Source of the DNA: an uncultured Clostridia bacterium
GTDB lineage: Bacteria; Bacillota; Clostridia; Christensenellales; CAG-917
Assembly (NCBI GenBank): GCA_934254835.1
Contig: CAKQMI010000022.1
Span: forward strand, 1-32,128
Direction of reading: 5' to 3'
DNA: 32,128 nucleotides
Shown here: positions 6,453 to 15,797 of the stretch, piece after piece
Numbering within the stretch: position 1 is the first letter of the stretch
Layout of the letters: each line of letters opens with the position of its first letter
Notes under the pieces: generated by a model
Databases searched by the model: none
Told to the model about the DNA's origin: nothing
What the model saw: the letters and a program-made list of their open reading frames with translations, nothing else
Position numbers and translations under genes: made by a program

Positions 6453-7762
6453 TTTACATCTCCAATAAGGTCGTATCCTTTTGAGCCGGTGATTGTCACG
6501 TCGTAGAAATTGCCGATATTGACGAGGTCGTGGCTTTTGAACAAGACTTTTGCATCGACGTCGGGAGCGCAGAACTCGGGACGACCGAAAAACAGATTGT
6601 TGTCGTAATCGATGCCCTCGTAAAGAACTTTCAGCGTTTTGCCGACGTAGTTTTTATTGTTTTCGAAAATCACTTGGCTTTGTAGCGCGGTGATATTTTT
6701 GAGGCGTTTGTTTTTGACCGCCACGGGGATTTGGTTTTTGAGTTTTTCGGCGGGTGTGCCTTCCTCTTTGCTGTAAGCAAAAAACCCCGCATAGTTCAAC
6801 TTATACTCTTTGATAAAGTCGAAAAGTTTTTGGTATTGCTCGTCCGTTTCTCCGGGGAAACCGACGATGAAAGTCGAGCGAATTGCGACGTCGCCCGCAC
6901 TTCTGATTTTTTCGATAAGAGTTTTTATTTCCTTTTCGGACGTGCGCCTGCCCATAGTTTTCAAAATCGTGTCGTCGACGTGTTGCAAAGGTATATCGAC
7001 GTATTTGCACATTTTGTCGTTTTTTGCGATAAAACTAATGAGGTCGTCGCCAAGAAGTTCGGGATAGCAGTACAAAAGCCTTACCCAAGAAACGTCAAGC
7101 GCCGTGATTTTATCCAAAAGTTTTAACAAAGCGTACTCGTTGTAAAGGTCGATGCCGTAGCGAGTGACGTCCTGCGCCACGATATTGAGTTCCTTAACGC
7201 CGTACTCTTCGACAAGTATTTTTGCCTCGTCCACAAGGCTTTCGATGGTGCGACTTCTGAACTTCCCACGGATTTTCGGTATCGCGCAGTAGGTGCAGTG
7301 ATTGTCGCAACCTTCGGCAATTTTGAGATATGCGTAGTGATAAGGAGTGGTGAGAACGCGTTTTGTGGTCGGCAAGTCGCACGGCGTAAAATCAACGACC
7401 TTTTTCCCCTTTATCACCTCGTTTATAACGTCGGCAATTTTGCTGTATTCGCTTATTCCGAGATAGGCGTCCACCTCGGGAATTGCATCGACGATTTCTT
7501 GTTTATAACGTTCGGGCAGACACCCCGTGACAATGATTTTGAAGTCGCGTTCTTTCTTTTTTTCGACAAACTCCAAAATGGTGTCGATTGCCTCCTGCTG
7601 ACTTGATTTTATGAATGCGCAGGTGTTGATGACAATGACGTCGGCTTCGTTTTCGTCCGAAGTAATTTCGACGCCGTTGTCCGAGGCATAAGCAAGCAGA
7701 TTTTCGGTATCGACGCGGTTTTTGTCACAACCAAGGCTGATTATTCCGAGTTTCACGCTCAT
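6449..7762 (-). CDS. rimO: Ribosomal protein S12 methylthiotransferase RimO
   Basis: A 437-residue radical-SAM enzyme that methylthiolates the conserved aspartate of ribosomal protein S12. The N-terminal UPF0004 domain carries the three cluster cysteines C12, C48 and C81 (GCDKNR, NTCAF, TGCLPER). The radical-SAM motif CxxxCxxC is at 152-159 (CDNHCTYC). A C-terminal TRAM-like domain starts around 375. The sequence GCDKNRVDTE at the N-terminus favours RimO over the related tRNA enzyme MiaB. It overlaps ftsK and pgsA by 4 bp on each side, consistent with one transcript. CCGGAGGA lies seven bases before the ATG. Confidence 0.95.
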   Translation of the reverse strand: MSVKLGIISLGCDKNRVDTENLLAYASDNGVEITSDENEADVIVINTCAFIKSSQQEAIDTILEFVEKKKERDFKIIVTGCLPERYKQEIVDAIPEVDAYLGISEYSKIADVINEVIKGKKVVDFTPCDLPTTKRVLTTPYHYAYLKIAEGCDNHCTYCAIPKIRGKFRSRTIESLVDEAKILVEEYGVKELNIVAQDVTRYGIDLYNEYALLKLLDKITALDVSWVRLLYCYPELLGDDLISFIAKNDKMCKYVDIPLQHVDDTILKTMGRRTSEKEIKTLIEKIRSAGDVAIRSTFIVGFPGETDEQYQKLFDFIKEYKLNYAGFFAYSKEEGTPAEKLKNQIPVAVKNKRLKNITALQSQVIFENNKNYVGKTLKVLYEGIDYDNNLFFGRPEFCAPDVDAKVLFKSHDLVNIGNFYDVTITGSKGYDLIGDVK

Positions 7763-10700
7763 TCTCCGTCCTCCGGAAGGTCAAATTCGGTGGTGTCGGG
7801 ATTTTCAATATTGCCACCGTAAATCTGCATAAATTGATCAAGTGACAGCAAGACGTCGCGCTGAGTGTTGCCACCCTTGTTCGGTGAAACGTAGCCCTTT
7901 TCTTCCATAAGTTCCACAAGGTTCGCCGCCGTGCCGTATCCGACCTGGAATTTGCGCTGAATGCGAGAAATGGACGCTTTTTGCTCCTTCACGCACATAA
8001 ACAATGCGTCAACAAACTGTTGCGACTCGCCGTTTTTGCCAACGGGAGTGTGAGCATAACTTGTCTTGTAGGAAACCTCTTCGGGCTCTTTTTCTTCCTC
8101 GGGCTGTTTGAAAATTGCGTTTTGCGCCTCGGGATCGAAGTATGCCTCGTTGTGCTCCTTGATATATTTGACGACAGCCGAAACCTCGTCCGTGCCGACG
8201 TAGCAACCCTGCAAACGTTGCGGTTCATTGAAAGACTGCGGATAATACAGCATATCGCCTTTGCCCAGAAGTTTTTCGGCACCGCCTTCGCCCAAAATCG
8301 TACTGCTGTCCGCGGAGGTTTTCAGCGACAACGCGATACGCGACGGCAAGTTGGACTTAATCGTGCCCGTGATGACGTCAACCGACGGACGTTGCGTCGA
8401 AATGATAAGGTGTATGCCGGCGGCACGCGCAAGACGAGCGAGCGAGTTGATTTTGTCCTCGATATTTCTCTTTTGTTGCGACATAAAGTCGGCAAGCTCG
8501 TCAAAGATGATGACAATACGCGGGAGTTTGACCACGCCATCGTTACTGCGAGCGTAGGCGTTGTATTCCGAAATATTTCTGACGCTGTAGTTTTTGAAAA
8601 GATTGTATCTTCTTCTCATCTCGCCGATTGCCCAGTCAAGCGAATTGACGGCGGCGGCAACGGCGTCGATGGACTCCGGCACGAGAAGGTGAGGTATGCC
8701 ATTGTACGGCGTCATCTCAACCATCTTCGGATCGATAAGAATAAGTTTCAAATCGGACGGACTGTTGCGATAAAGCAGGCTTATGATAAGCGCGTTGATG
8801 CAAATGGATTTACCGCTTCCCGTACCGCCTGCGATAAGAAGGTGAGGCATCGATTCAAGGTCGCACACGACGTCTTGGTTTGCGATGTCTTTGCCGAGTG
8901 CAAAGGTAAGTTCCGACTTGCTGGTGTTGAATTTTTCGCCCTCGAGGACGCTTCTGAGCAACACGGGGGTGCGCACGTCGTTGGCAACCTCGATACCGAA
9001 TGCGTCTTTTCCGGGGATCGGCGTTTCGAAACGAATTGCGCCTTGCACCTGAAGTTTCATTGCGATGTCGTCGGCGTACTTCGTGACGTTGCTGACCGAA
9101 ATACCCTCGGGCATTTGCAGTTCAAAACGGGAGAACGTCGGACCTTGCGTCACGCCCACGACTTTTGCGGGGATTTTGAATTGCAAAAATACGTTTTCCA
9201 GTTTTTCGATTTTTTCCGAAAAGTCTTCGGCAACGATATCAGACCTGCCTTTTTTCAAAAGGTCGATGGGCGGAGCGTAATAAGGTTTCTTTTGCTGTTC
9301 CAACAAAATCGATTGATCGATTGAAATCTGACGGTCGTCGGATTTTGGCGACACCGACACGGTTTTTGCGTTTTTGCCGACGGGGAAAGTATTGCCGTAA
9401 GACGTGTCTTTCAGCGACTTTTGCGCCTCGGGTTTTTCCTCACGCGTGTACGTTTGACGAGGTTTCTCGACAGGTTTTGCGACGGGCGTGGGATTGAACG
9501 TTTCGTAAATCTCCTTGTCGGACGGCATTTCGGCGTCGGATTTATGGCTTTCCGCCTGCATTTCCTCAAAGCGAGTCATGGGTTTTTCCTGAGGGGTGTT
9601 GTCGGGAGTATAGCCCGAATTGTATCCGTCACCCGAAAGTTTGGGCAAAACGTTTTCGGTTTTCTCGTTGTTGGTCGCGGGACGCTCATAGACGGTCTCG
9701 GCAGGTTTAACGGGTTCCGCGGGTTTTTCCTGCGCAATCTTATTTGCGGGTTTGACCTCGCCGACGTTCTTCTTTTCGGGAAGCGGTGCGCCGAACAGCG
9801 TGAAAATACTGCCGGTGTCCGACGATTTTTCGGCGGGTTTGGAATCCTGAGGTTTTTCGACGGGTTTTTTCTCGTCAACGTGATTTATCGATTTCATCAC
9901 GGGTTTGTCCTCGGGTTTTTCAACGGGTTTTTCAACGGGTTTATAAGACGGTGTGACGATTTCTTCCTCGGGTTTTTCTGCGGGTTTTTCAGCCTTTTTG
10001 TCCTTATCGCCATACAAAATATCGCGGATAAAGTAAGGCATACCCTCGGGGATACCGCTCTCGTTTTTCTTTTCTTCTTCCTTTTCGACAATGGGATCGG
10101 GCTTTTTGCGACGAGGCTCGGCGATATGCTTTGAAGCGGCACCGCGAATGTCCTTTGCGGTTGTCGGGGTGTCGAGAATATAGCCGTAGCGTTCCTGAAT
10201 GTCGCGGACCTTTTCCTCCTCGCTTTCGGGAAGGTCAAAAGCCTCTTTCAATGTCTGTGGACGACGCTTACCGCCATCGCGATTGAACGTGAACGACTGG
10301 CTGTCCAAAGACGGCTTGATTTCTTCCTCGCCCTGCGACGTGCCGAAAGTGACGGTTTTTGCGGTTTCTTCCTGCTTTTTGTCGTTCTTTTTCCCATACA
10401 GTTTTTCTTTGGCGCGTTTACGCTTGTCGTCCTCGTTGTCGAAGACGGGCTCTTTCACGCTGTCGGCGGTGACGCCTGCCGTATCCTGATTCGGAAAAAG
10501 TAATGAAAATTTATTTCTGGATTTTTTGGGTTTATTCGTGTTGTTTTCGTTCAAACTTCCGACAAAAAGTTTGTTGCCGACGGGTTGCTCGACAATGCGC
10601 TGTTCACGCGAGGCGTCGGCGATGTCGGTAAGCACGGGGCTGTCGCCCTTTTTGTTGGCTTTGATTTTCGTGGACTTCGTGCGGTAAGGCAAACGATTGA

Positions 10701-11205
10701 CAAGCACGGGATATACCGCAAAAATGCTGAGAATTGCAAAAACGATAATGAGCGCGACAAGCGAATATGCGGGCGTCAAAACCTTCATAAACAACCAAGC
10801 GATAATACCGTATACGGCACCGCCTGCCGACTCGCCCTTGTAAAGTGCCGAAAGATACGCGCCGTAAGACGATGTGGTGAGGAAATAATCCTTTGAAAAC
10901 CAAACGTGCAACGTCAAAAGCGCAACGAAAAACAGCGAAAAATACTTCAACGCTTTGTTAAGCGGAAGCGTCACCCTCTTTCCGAAAGTGACCATAATAC
11001 CGACAATCGTGCCCGCAATCGAGTATGCGTACGAAGCGTAGCCAAAAACGCCGATAAGGAACGAGGAGATCATACGTCCAACCCCGCCCAAAGCGCTGAC
11101 GAGCGATAAAAAACATAAAAGCGAAATGATGATAATCAATATACCGCCGGCGATACGGTTTGCACGGCTGTCGTAGTTGCCGTAACGTCTGTTATCGTGT
11201 GCCAA
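7759..11205 (-). CDS. ftsK: DNA translocase FtsK/SpoIIIE
   Basis: A 1148-residue septal DNA pump that clears and sorts chromosome ends at division or sporulation. Residues about 15-175 contain the N-terminal membrane helices. A long low-complexity linker (about 190-650), rich in Lys, Glu and Pro with repeated EKPVEKP-type segments, leads to the motor: Walker A GGTGSGKS at 793-800, Walker B IIFDELADFM near 901, the STQRPS motif near 936. The gamma winged-helix domain, which reads polar DNA sequences, lies at about 1065-1125 (SRIQRKFQVGYGTAANLVELME). The start is TTG, chosen because GGAGG sits five bases upstream and no in-frame ATG fits. It is the first gene of the cluster running to rny. Length is at the upper end of the family because of the linker. 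Confidence 0.96.
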   Translation of the reverse strand: MAHDNRRYGNYDSRANRIAGGILIIIISLLCFLSLVSALGGVGRMISSFLIGVFGYASYAYSIAGTIVGIMVTFGKRVTLPLNKALKYFSLFFVALLTLHVWFSKDYFLTTSSYGAYLSALYKGESAGGAVYGIIAWLFMKVLTPAYSLVALIIVFAILSIFAVYPVLVNRLPYRTKSTKIKANKKGDSPVLTDIADASREQRIVEQPVGNKLFVGSLNENNTNKPKKSRNKFSLLFPNQDTAGVTADSVKEPVFDNEDDKRKRAKEKLYGKKNDKKQEETAKTVTFGTSQGEEEIKPSLDSQSFTFNRDGGKRRPQTLKEAFDLPESEEEKVRDIQERYGYILDTPTTAKDIRGAASKHIAEPRRKKPDPIVEKEEEKKNESGIPEGMPYFIRDILYGDKDKKAEKPAEKPEEEIVTPSYKPVEKPVEKPEDKPVMKSINHVDEKKPVEKPQDSKPAEKSSDTGSIFTLFGAPLPEKKNVGEVKPANKIAQEKPAEPVKPAETVYERPATNNEKTENVLPKLSGDGYNSGYTPDNTPQEKPMTRFEEMQAESHKSDAEMPSDKEIYETFNPTPVAKPVEKPRQTYTREEKPEAQKSLKDTSYGNTFPVGKNAKTVSVSPKSDDRQISIDQSILLEQQKKPYYAPPIDLLKKGRSDIVAEDFSEKIEKLENVFLQFKIPAKVVGVTQGPTFSRFELQMPEGISVSNVTKYADDIAMKLQVQGAIRFETPIPGKDAFGIEVANDVRTPVLLRSVLEGEKFNTSKSELTFALGKDIANQDVVCDLESMPHLLIAGGTGSGKSICINALIISLLYRNSPSDLKLILIDPKMVEMTPYNGIPHLLVPESIDAVAAAVNSLDWAIGEMRRRYNLFKNYSVRNISEYNAYARSNDGVVKLPRIVIIFDELADFMSQQKRNIEDKINSLARLARAAGIHLIISTQRPSVDVITGTIKSNLPSRIALSLKTSADSSTILGEGGAEKLLGKGDMLYYPQSFNEPQRLQGCYVGTDEVSAVVKYIKEHNEAYFDPEAQNAIFKQPEEEKEPEEVSYKTSYAHTPVGKNGESQQFVDALFMCVKEQKASISRIQRKFQVGYGTAANLVELMEEKGYVSPNKGGNTQRDVLLSLDQFMQIYGGNIENPDTTEFDLPEDGE

Positions 11206-11289
11206 AGTGTCCTCCAGTCTATATATAGTGCCCGCTCGGTGACGAAAACCGCAATATAGGCACGATACGCATTCTAAAATTATATAGAT

Positions 11290-11318
11290 ATTATATCATA
11301 ATATTATTAACTATACAA
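11290..11318 (-). promoter_or_regulatory. Promoter of the ftsK operon
   Basis: On the minus strand, TTGTAT (11313-11318) and TATAAT (11290-11295) are separated by 17 bp. The leader of about 75 bases that follows can fold: GTGCC pairs with GGCAC around an inner CGGT/ACCG helix (roughly 11227-11262), ending before the GGAGG of ftsK. Confidence 0.65.
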
Positions 11319-11392
11319 CAATAAAGAACGCGAAAGTTTTCGAAAAAAGCATATTTTTTATTGAAATTTCATATTTATTTTTAAGGTGAATT

Positions 11393-11773
11393 ATGAGAAA
11401 ACCCGACAAAACTTTTTTTATTGACGCGGGACGCGCCGTTTTATTTTCGATATTGTTTTCTTTTGTGGCGGTGCTGATACTTGCGATTATCGTGAGATTT
11501 AGCGAAATAAGCGAAAAAGGAATTGTGATTTTGAACGTAATTATCAAAATTTTTGCGATTTTTTTCGGCGTCTTGACGGGATTTCGGTCAAAGACTTTCG
11601 GACTTATAAAAGGGATAACGGCGGGTGTGCTGTACGTGCTTTTGGCGTTTTTGATTTTTGCCCTTTTTGAAAAATTCGACGGCGTGAAGTTTAATTATTT
11701 CGACTTGTTATCCGCAGTGTTCGCAGGCGCGATTTCGGGAATAATCAAGGTAAACTTAAAACAAAGAAATTGA
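11393..11773 (+). CDS. DUF3792/TIGR04086 family membrane protein
   Basis: A 126-residue polytopic membrane protein with about four helices (roughly 13-36, 43-62, 68-92 and 103-120) and short charged connections. The pattern of GVLTGFRSK and the C-terminal GAISGIIKVNL, together with the position next to yajC, match the DUF3792 (TIGR04086) family widespread in Clostridia and often found beside yajC/tgt. The function of the family is unknown. The ATG is preceded by AAGGTGA. It is transcribed divergently from ftsK and converges on yajC, with which it shares a terminator. Assignment is from remembered family features, not a search. Confidence 0.75.
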   Translation: MRKPDKTFFIDAGRAVLFSILFSFVAVLILAIIVRFSEISEKGIVILNVIIKIFAIFFGVLTGFRSKTFGLIKGITAGVLYVLLAFLIFALFEKFDGVKFNYFDLLSAVFAGAISGIIKVNLKQRN

Positions 11774-11785
11774 CATTTTTCCAAC

Positions 11786-11812
11786 AAAAAACCCCGCAAA
11801 TGCGGGGTTTTT
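11786..11812. terminator. Bidirectional terminator between DUF3792 gene and yajC
   Basis: CCCCGCA (11792-11798) pairs with TGCGGGG (11801-11807) around AA, flanked by A5 and T5, so it can work in both directions for the convergent genes. Confidence 0.88.
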
Positions 11813-11835
11813 CGTATCATTTTGGAGATAATCAA

Positions 11836-12351
11836 TTAAAATTTGACATCTTCGTTGTTGTCGATTTTAACGTCTTCGTCTTTATCGATTTTGACGTCTT
11901 CGGTGTTGCCCAAAGTGATATCGTTCGTGCCTTCTTGCGCGGTGGTGTCGTCAACCGCTTCTTCGTGGTGGTGTTTCTTGCCGATGCCGAGGTTGGGTTT
12001 TTTGGGTTTTTCTTCGGTTTGCGGTTTGAACTTGCTTTCAAGAACGACGCCGATTGCGTTTCTGTCGATGACGATAAGAGTCTCGTTGTCGTCGGTGCCG
12101 ACGTTCAAAGTGACTTGTTTATTCTCGTTGTCGATGGCGTAGATTTTGCCGATGAGGCGACCGATTGTCATAACTTTGTCGCCGACGGCAAGATTATCCA
12201 TCATGCTTTGCATTTGTTTTTGTCTTTTCTTTTGCGGTAAAATCGTCATAACGATCATAAGGACGAAAAATACGCCCAAAATCACGATAGGAAGCCATTT
12301 TTGTCCACCGCCTTGTTGTGCAGCGTCGGCTGCTAATAATTGTAAAAACAT
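11836..12351 (-). CDS. yajC: Preprotein translocase subunit YajC, with acidic repeat tail
   Basis: A 171-residue single-helix membrane protein that associates with the SecDF-YajC part of the Sec translocon. One transmembrane helix (about 19-38, ending in ILPQKKRQKQ) is followed by the conserved YajC segment MMDNLAVGDKVMTIGRLIGKIYAID. Typical YajC proteins are about 85-120 residues; here a hydrophilic tail of about 60 residues follows, first lysine-rich with a HHHEE run, then acidic, ending in three near-tandem EDVKID/F units. The ATG has AAGGAGA upstream. It is last in the ruvCAB-queA-tgt-yajC series but has its own promoter. secD/secF are not in the window. Confidence 0.92.
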   Translation of the reverse strand: MFLQLLAADAAQQGGGQKWLPIVILGVFFVLMIVMTILPQKKRQKQMQSMMDNLAVGDKVMTIGRLIGKIYAIDNENKQVTLNVGTDDNETLIVIDRNAIGVVLESKFKPQTEEKPKKPNLGIGKKHHHEEAVDDTTAQEGTNDITLGNTEDVKIDKDEDVKIDNNEDVKF

Positions 12352-12387
12352 TTATAAAATCTCCTTATTTATTGCGATTTTTTTATA

Positions 12388-12416
12388 ATAATACTTTATT
12401 TTCTTACATTTTGCAA
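12388..12416 (-). promoter_or_regulatory. Promoter of yajC
   Basis: On the minus strand TTGCAA (12411-12416) and TATTAT (12388-12393) are spaced by 17 bp, about 37 bp upstream of the yajC start codon and within the tgt-yajC gap. Confidence 0.6.
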
Positions 12417-12455
12417 GCGTTATAAGAAAATATCGGAAAATCTTCTCAAAAACGC

Positions 12456-13604
12456 TTAATTTTTGGGGAAAGCAAGTTTGTCCTGCTCGCGACGGAACTC
12501 GTAATGCTCGAAAAATTCGTCGCGGAAGTCGCGGAGTCTGTCTTCCCAAATCGCCTTTTTAATGTCGTTGACAAGACGATTCAAAAATCTAATGTTGTGC
12601 ATCGACAAAAGTCGTCCGCCGAAAATTTCGTCGGTGTTGATAAGGTGACGGACGTAGGCGCGCGTGTAGTTTCTGCAACAATAGCAGTCGCAACCTTCCT
12701 CGATGGGCGAAAAATCGTCCTTATATTGCGCGTTTCTTATCGTCAGATCTCCCTTATAAGTCATTGCCGTGCCGTTTCTTGCGATGCGCGTGGGCAAAAC
12801 GCAGTCCATCATATCGATACCGCGCATAAACCCTTCGACAAGGCAATCCGCGCTTCCGACGCCCATAAGATATCTCGGCATATTTTCGGGATAATGCGGT
12901 TGCATGGCGTCCAACATCTCGTACATAACGGGCTTGGGCTCGCCAACCGACAGACCGCCGATTGCGATACCGCACTTTGCATAAGGAATGGTGCGCTTCA
13001 AACTTTCAAGTCTGAGGTCGGCAAACATATTGCCCTGCACAATCGGGAAAAGCATCTGTTTTCCCATAAAGTCGTGTTTACTGCAACGATCCAGCCACCT
13101 TAACGTGCGTTCCATCGCTTCTTTGGATTTTTCGTAGTCGGTGCCGGCTGCCGTACATTCGTCAAAAGCCATGACAATGTCACTGCCGAGTTGCTGTTGA
13201 ATGTGCATCGACTCCTCGGGCCCGATAAAGTGTTTGCTTCCGTCCAAAAAACTGTTGAAAGTCACGCCGTCTTCGGTGATTTTCCTCATCGACGACAGAC
13301 TGAAAATCTGAAATCCGCCACTGTCGGTGAGTATAGGCTTGTCCCAGTTCATAAACTTGTGTAGTCCGCCCGCCTTTTCGACGAGGTCGGAACCGGGACG
13401 AAGATACAAGTGGTAAGTGTTGGACAGGATAATTTGACTGCCCATTTCTTTCAGTTCCTCGGGCGACAAGCCTTTGACGGTTGCCATTGTGCCGACGGGC
13501 ATAAACACGGGGGTTTCGATGACGCCGTGCGGTGTCGTCAATCTTCCGACTCTTGCGCCCGTTTGCTTGCAAGTGTGCAAGATTTCATACTTGAAATTTT
13601 CCAT
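12456..13604 (-). CDS. tgt: tRNA-guanine transglycosylase
   Basis: A 382-residue enzyme that exchanges guanine-34 for preQ1 in tRNAs with GUN anticodons, a step of queuosine biosynthesis. Hallmarks are TDSGGFQIFSL with its base-binding aspartate near residue 92, GGLSVGEP, the ADCLVEGFMRGIDMMDCVLPTR-like block holding the catalytic aspartate, and the zinc site CDCYCC with a downstream His (MHNIRF). Length matches the bacterial family (about 370-380). The ATG start lacks a strong Shine-Dalgarno; GAAG lies somewhat far upstream. It follows queA after a 126-bp AT-rich gap, so it may have its own weak promoter. Confidence 0.97.
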   Translation of the reverse strand: MENFKYEILHTCKQTGARVGRLTTPHGVIETPVFMPVGTMATVKGLSPEELKEMGSQIILSNTYHLYLRPGSDLVEKAGGLHKFMNWDKPILTDSGGFQIFSLSSMRKITEDGVTFNSFLDGSKHFIGPEESMHIQQQLGSDIVMAFDECTAAGTDYEKSKEAMERTLRWLDRCSKHDFMGKQMLFPIVQGNMFADLRLESLKRTIPYAKCGIAIGGLSVGEPKPVMYEMLDAMQPHYPENMPRYLMGVGSADCLVEGFMRGIDMMDCVLPTRIARNGTAMTYKGDLTIRNAQYKDDFSPIEEGCDCYCCRNYTRAYVRHLINTDEIFGGRLLSMHNIRFLNRLVNDIKKAIWEDRLRDFRDEFFEHYEFRREQDKLAFPKN

Positions 13605-13730
13605 TATTATTTCACTTCAACCTTTATAGTAGTTAAATTTGCGTTGCAAAACGCGTCGTATTTTTTGTATATTTGTCAAAATTTTGCAAATTTTGTCGAT
13701 TTTTAATTAAAATTTTGTATTTTCAAAACC

Positions 13731-14759
13731 TTAAATTAAAAGCGTGGCGTCGCCGAAACTGAAAAATCTGTATTTCATTTTCACCGCTTCGTCGTACATT
13801 TTCATCACGTTTTCGTAGCCCGCAAAAGCGCAAACGTACATGATAAGCGTGCTTTCGGGCAAGTGGAAATTCGTGATCATTCCCTTCAAAATTTTGAATT
13901 TATAGCCGGGGTAAATGAAGATTTGCGTCTCGCCGTGACCTGCGTGCACAAAGCCGTTTTCGTCCGCGACCGTTTCGAGAACGCGCCCCGAAGTCGTGCC
14001 GACGGCGATAACTCTGCGCCCTTCTTTCACCGCTTTGTTTATTGTTTTTTCCGCTTCTTCCGACAGTTCGTAATATTCGCTGTGCATTTTGTGGTCGGTG
14101 ATTTCGTCGGCTTTCACGGGACGGAAAGTCCCAAGACCGACGTGCAACAAAACTTCGGCAAACTCGACGCCCTTGTCTTTCAGACTTTTTATAAGTTCGG
14201 GCGTAAAGTGAAGCCCTGCGGTGGGCGCGGCGGCACTGCCGTCGATTTTGCTGTAAACTGTGTTGTAGCGCGCGGGATCTTTCAGTTTTTCGTGGATATA
14301 AGGCGGAAGAGGAACGTTTCCAACCCTCGACAGCACGTCCTCGAAAACGCCGTCGAACTCAAAACGGAGCGTCCTTATTCCGCTGTCGCCGATGCCGACG
14401 ACTTCGGCACACAGTTCGTCCGAAAATTTAAGTCGTGCGCCGACAACCGCCTTTCTTGCGGGACGCATAATACATTCCCAATCGGTATAATTCACGCGAC
14501 GAAGAAGAAGCGCCTCGTATTTCGTCACGCTTTCTTTGTCCGCACGGTATCCGTACAGTCTTGCGGGAATGACTTTGGTATTATTAACGACCAACAGGTC
14601 GCCCTCTTTCAAAAAATCGCCGATTTTGTTGAATATCGTGTGCGTGAGCGCTCCCGTTTCCTTATCCATCGCAAGAAGACGCGCGCTGTCGCGAGGCTCA
14701 ACGGGCGTTTGCGCGATAAGTTCCTCGGGGAGATTGTAGTAAAAATCGCTTGTTTTCAT
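13731..14759 (-). CDS. queA: S-adenosylmethionine:tRNA ribosyltransferase-isomerase
   Basis: A 342-residue enzyme that transfers and isomerises the ribosyl group of S-adenosylmethionine onto preQ1-modified tRNA, giving epoxyqueuosine, the step after Tgt. Family blocks are present from start to end: FYYNLPEELIAQTP, PVEPRDSARLL, VVNNTKVIPARL, SAAAPTAGLHFTPEL, HVGLGTFRPV and TNFHLPESTLIM. Length is the normal 340-345. Its ATG overlaps the ruvB stop by one base (TAATG), so it is translationally coupled to ruvB, a common Clostridia arrangement. Confidence 0.97.
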   Translation of the reverse strand: MKTSDFYYNLPEELIAQTPVEPRDSARLLAMDKETGALTHTIFNKIGDFLKEGDLLVVNNTKVIPARLYGYRADKESVTKYEALLLRRVNYTDWECIMRPARKAVVGARLKFSDELCAEVVGIGDSGIRTLRFEFDGVFEDVLSRVGNVPLPPYIHEKLKDPARYNTVYSKIDGSAAAPTAGLHFTPELIKSLKDKGVEFAEVLLHVGLGTFRPVKADEITDHKMHSEYYELSEEAEKTINKAVKEGRRVIAVGTTSGRVLETVADENGFVHAGHGETQIFIYPGYKFKILKGMITNFHLPESTLIMYVCAFAGYENVMKMYDEAVKMKYRFFSFGDATLLI

Positions 14760-15793
14760 TATTTTTCGATATATTCGTAACCCAAATGTTCGTATGCGAG
14801 CGGAAGTACGGTGCGACCGCGCGGAGTACGCGCGATAAACCCGAGTTGAATCAAGAAAGGTTCGACAACGTCCTCGATAGTGGTCACGTCCTCGCCCGTC
14901 GCCGCCGACAAAGTGTCGAGACCTACGGGACCGCCGTTGAATTTTTTAATTGCCGTTTCCAAAACGTTTCTGTCGACGGCGTCAAGTCCCAACTCGTCGA
15001 TGTCCATAAGTTTCAAAGCCTTTTTCGCGATGTCGTAATTTATCACGTCGAGGTTTTCGTAGTCGGCGTAGTCGCGCACGCGTTTTAAGAGTCTGTTGGC
15101 GATACGAGGCGTGCCTCTGCTACATTTTGCAAGTTCGTTCAAAGCGTCGTCGTCGATTTTCGTGTCAAGAATGCCAGCGCTACGCTTGATGATTTTTGCA
15201 AGTTCTTCGGCAGTATAAGACTCGATGCGGAATTTTATGCCGAATCTGTCGCGAAGCGGACTGGACAGCATACCTTCTTTCGTCGTCGCGCCGATAAGCG
15301 TGAAGCGTTTTAATTGAAGCCTGACGGAACTTGCCATCGCGCCCGTCCCCGTGACGAGGTCAAGCGAGAAATCTTCCATTGCGGGATACAAAACTTCCTC
15401 GATATTGCGACTTAAACGATGAATTTCGTCGATGAACAGAATATCGCCCTTTTCAAGTTTAGTCAGCATTGCGGCAAGGTCAACGGCTTTTTCGATTGCG
15501 GGACCGCTTGTGACCTTTACCTGTGCGCCCATTTCGTTAGCGATGACGTGCGCAAGCGTTGTTTTGCCAAGCCCCGGAGGACCGTACAACAAAACGTGGT
15601 CAAGCGCGTCGCCACGGTTTTTCGCCGCCGTCATATAGACGTCGAGATTGTGCTTTATTTTGCTTTGTCCGACGTATTCCGCAAGGGTTTTCGGACGAAG
15701 CGTGACTTCTTCGATATCCTCGACGGTGGATTTTGCCGAAACAATCCTGTCGTCCGAGAAGTCGCCGTTAAATTTACTGATAATACCTTCCAT
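14759..15793 (-). CDS. ruvB: Holliday junction branch-migration helicase RuvB
   Basis: A 344-residue AAA+ motor that, as hexamers loaded by RuvA, pumps DNA through Holliday junctions. Walker A GPPGLGKTTLA is at about 71-81, Walker B with DEIHRL near 120, and the arginine-finger/sensor region LIGATTKEGMLSSPLRDRFG follows. The C-terminal winged helix ends in the typical GFIARTPRGR motif. Only four bases separate it from ruvA, and it overlaps queA by one base. Confidence 0.98.
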   Translation of the reverse strand: MEGIISKFNGDFSDDRIVSAKSTVEDIEEVTLRPKTLAEYVGQSKIKHNLDVYMTAAKNRGDALDHVLLYGPPGLGKTTLAHVIANEMGAQVKVTSGPAIEKAVDLAAMLTKLEKGDILFIDEIHRLSRNIEEVLYPAMEDFSLDLVTGTGAMASSVRLQLKRFTLIGATTKEGMLSSPLRDRFGIKFRIESYTAEELAKIIKRSAGILDTKIDDDALNELAKCSRGTPRIANRLLKRVRDYADYENLDVINYDIAKKALKLMDIDELGLDAVDRNVLETAIKKFNGGPVGLDTLSAATGEDVTTIEDVVEPFLIQLGFIARTPRGRTVLPLAYEHLGYEYIEK

Positions 15794-15797
15794 AATC

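Noticed and set aside
7981..9324. 447-codon open frame antisense to ftsK
   Set aside because: Lies over the FtsK motor domain, whose motifs are intact; no ribosome site and no motif in the antisense product.
9421..10134. Repeat-rich stretch within ftsK as a possible separate element
   Set aside because: It stays in frame and encodes the Lys/Glu/Pro-rich linker typical of FtsK, so it is a normal part of the gene.
13605..13730. Promoter or operator for tgt (TTGCAA with TATAAA; hairpin TTTGC-GTT-GCAAA)
   Set aside because: The -35/-10 spacing is only 15 bp and the region is uniformly AT-rich, so I cannot support it.
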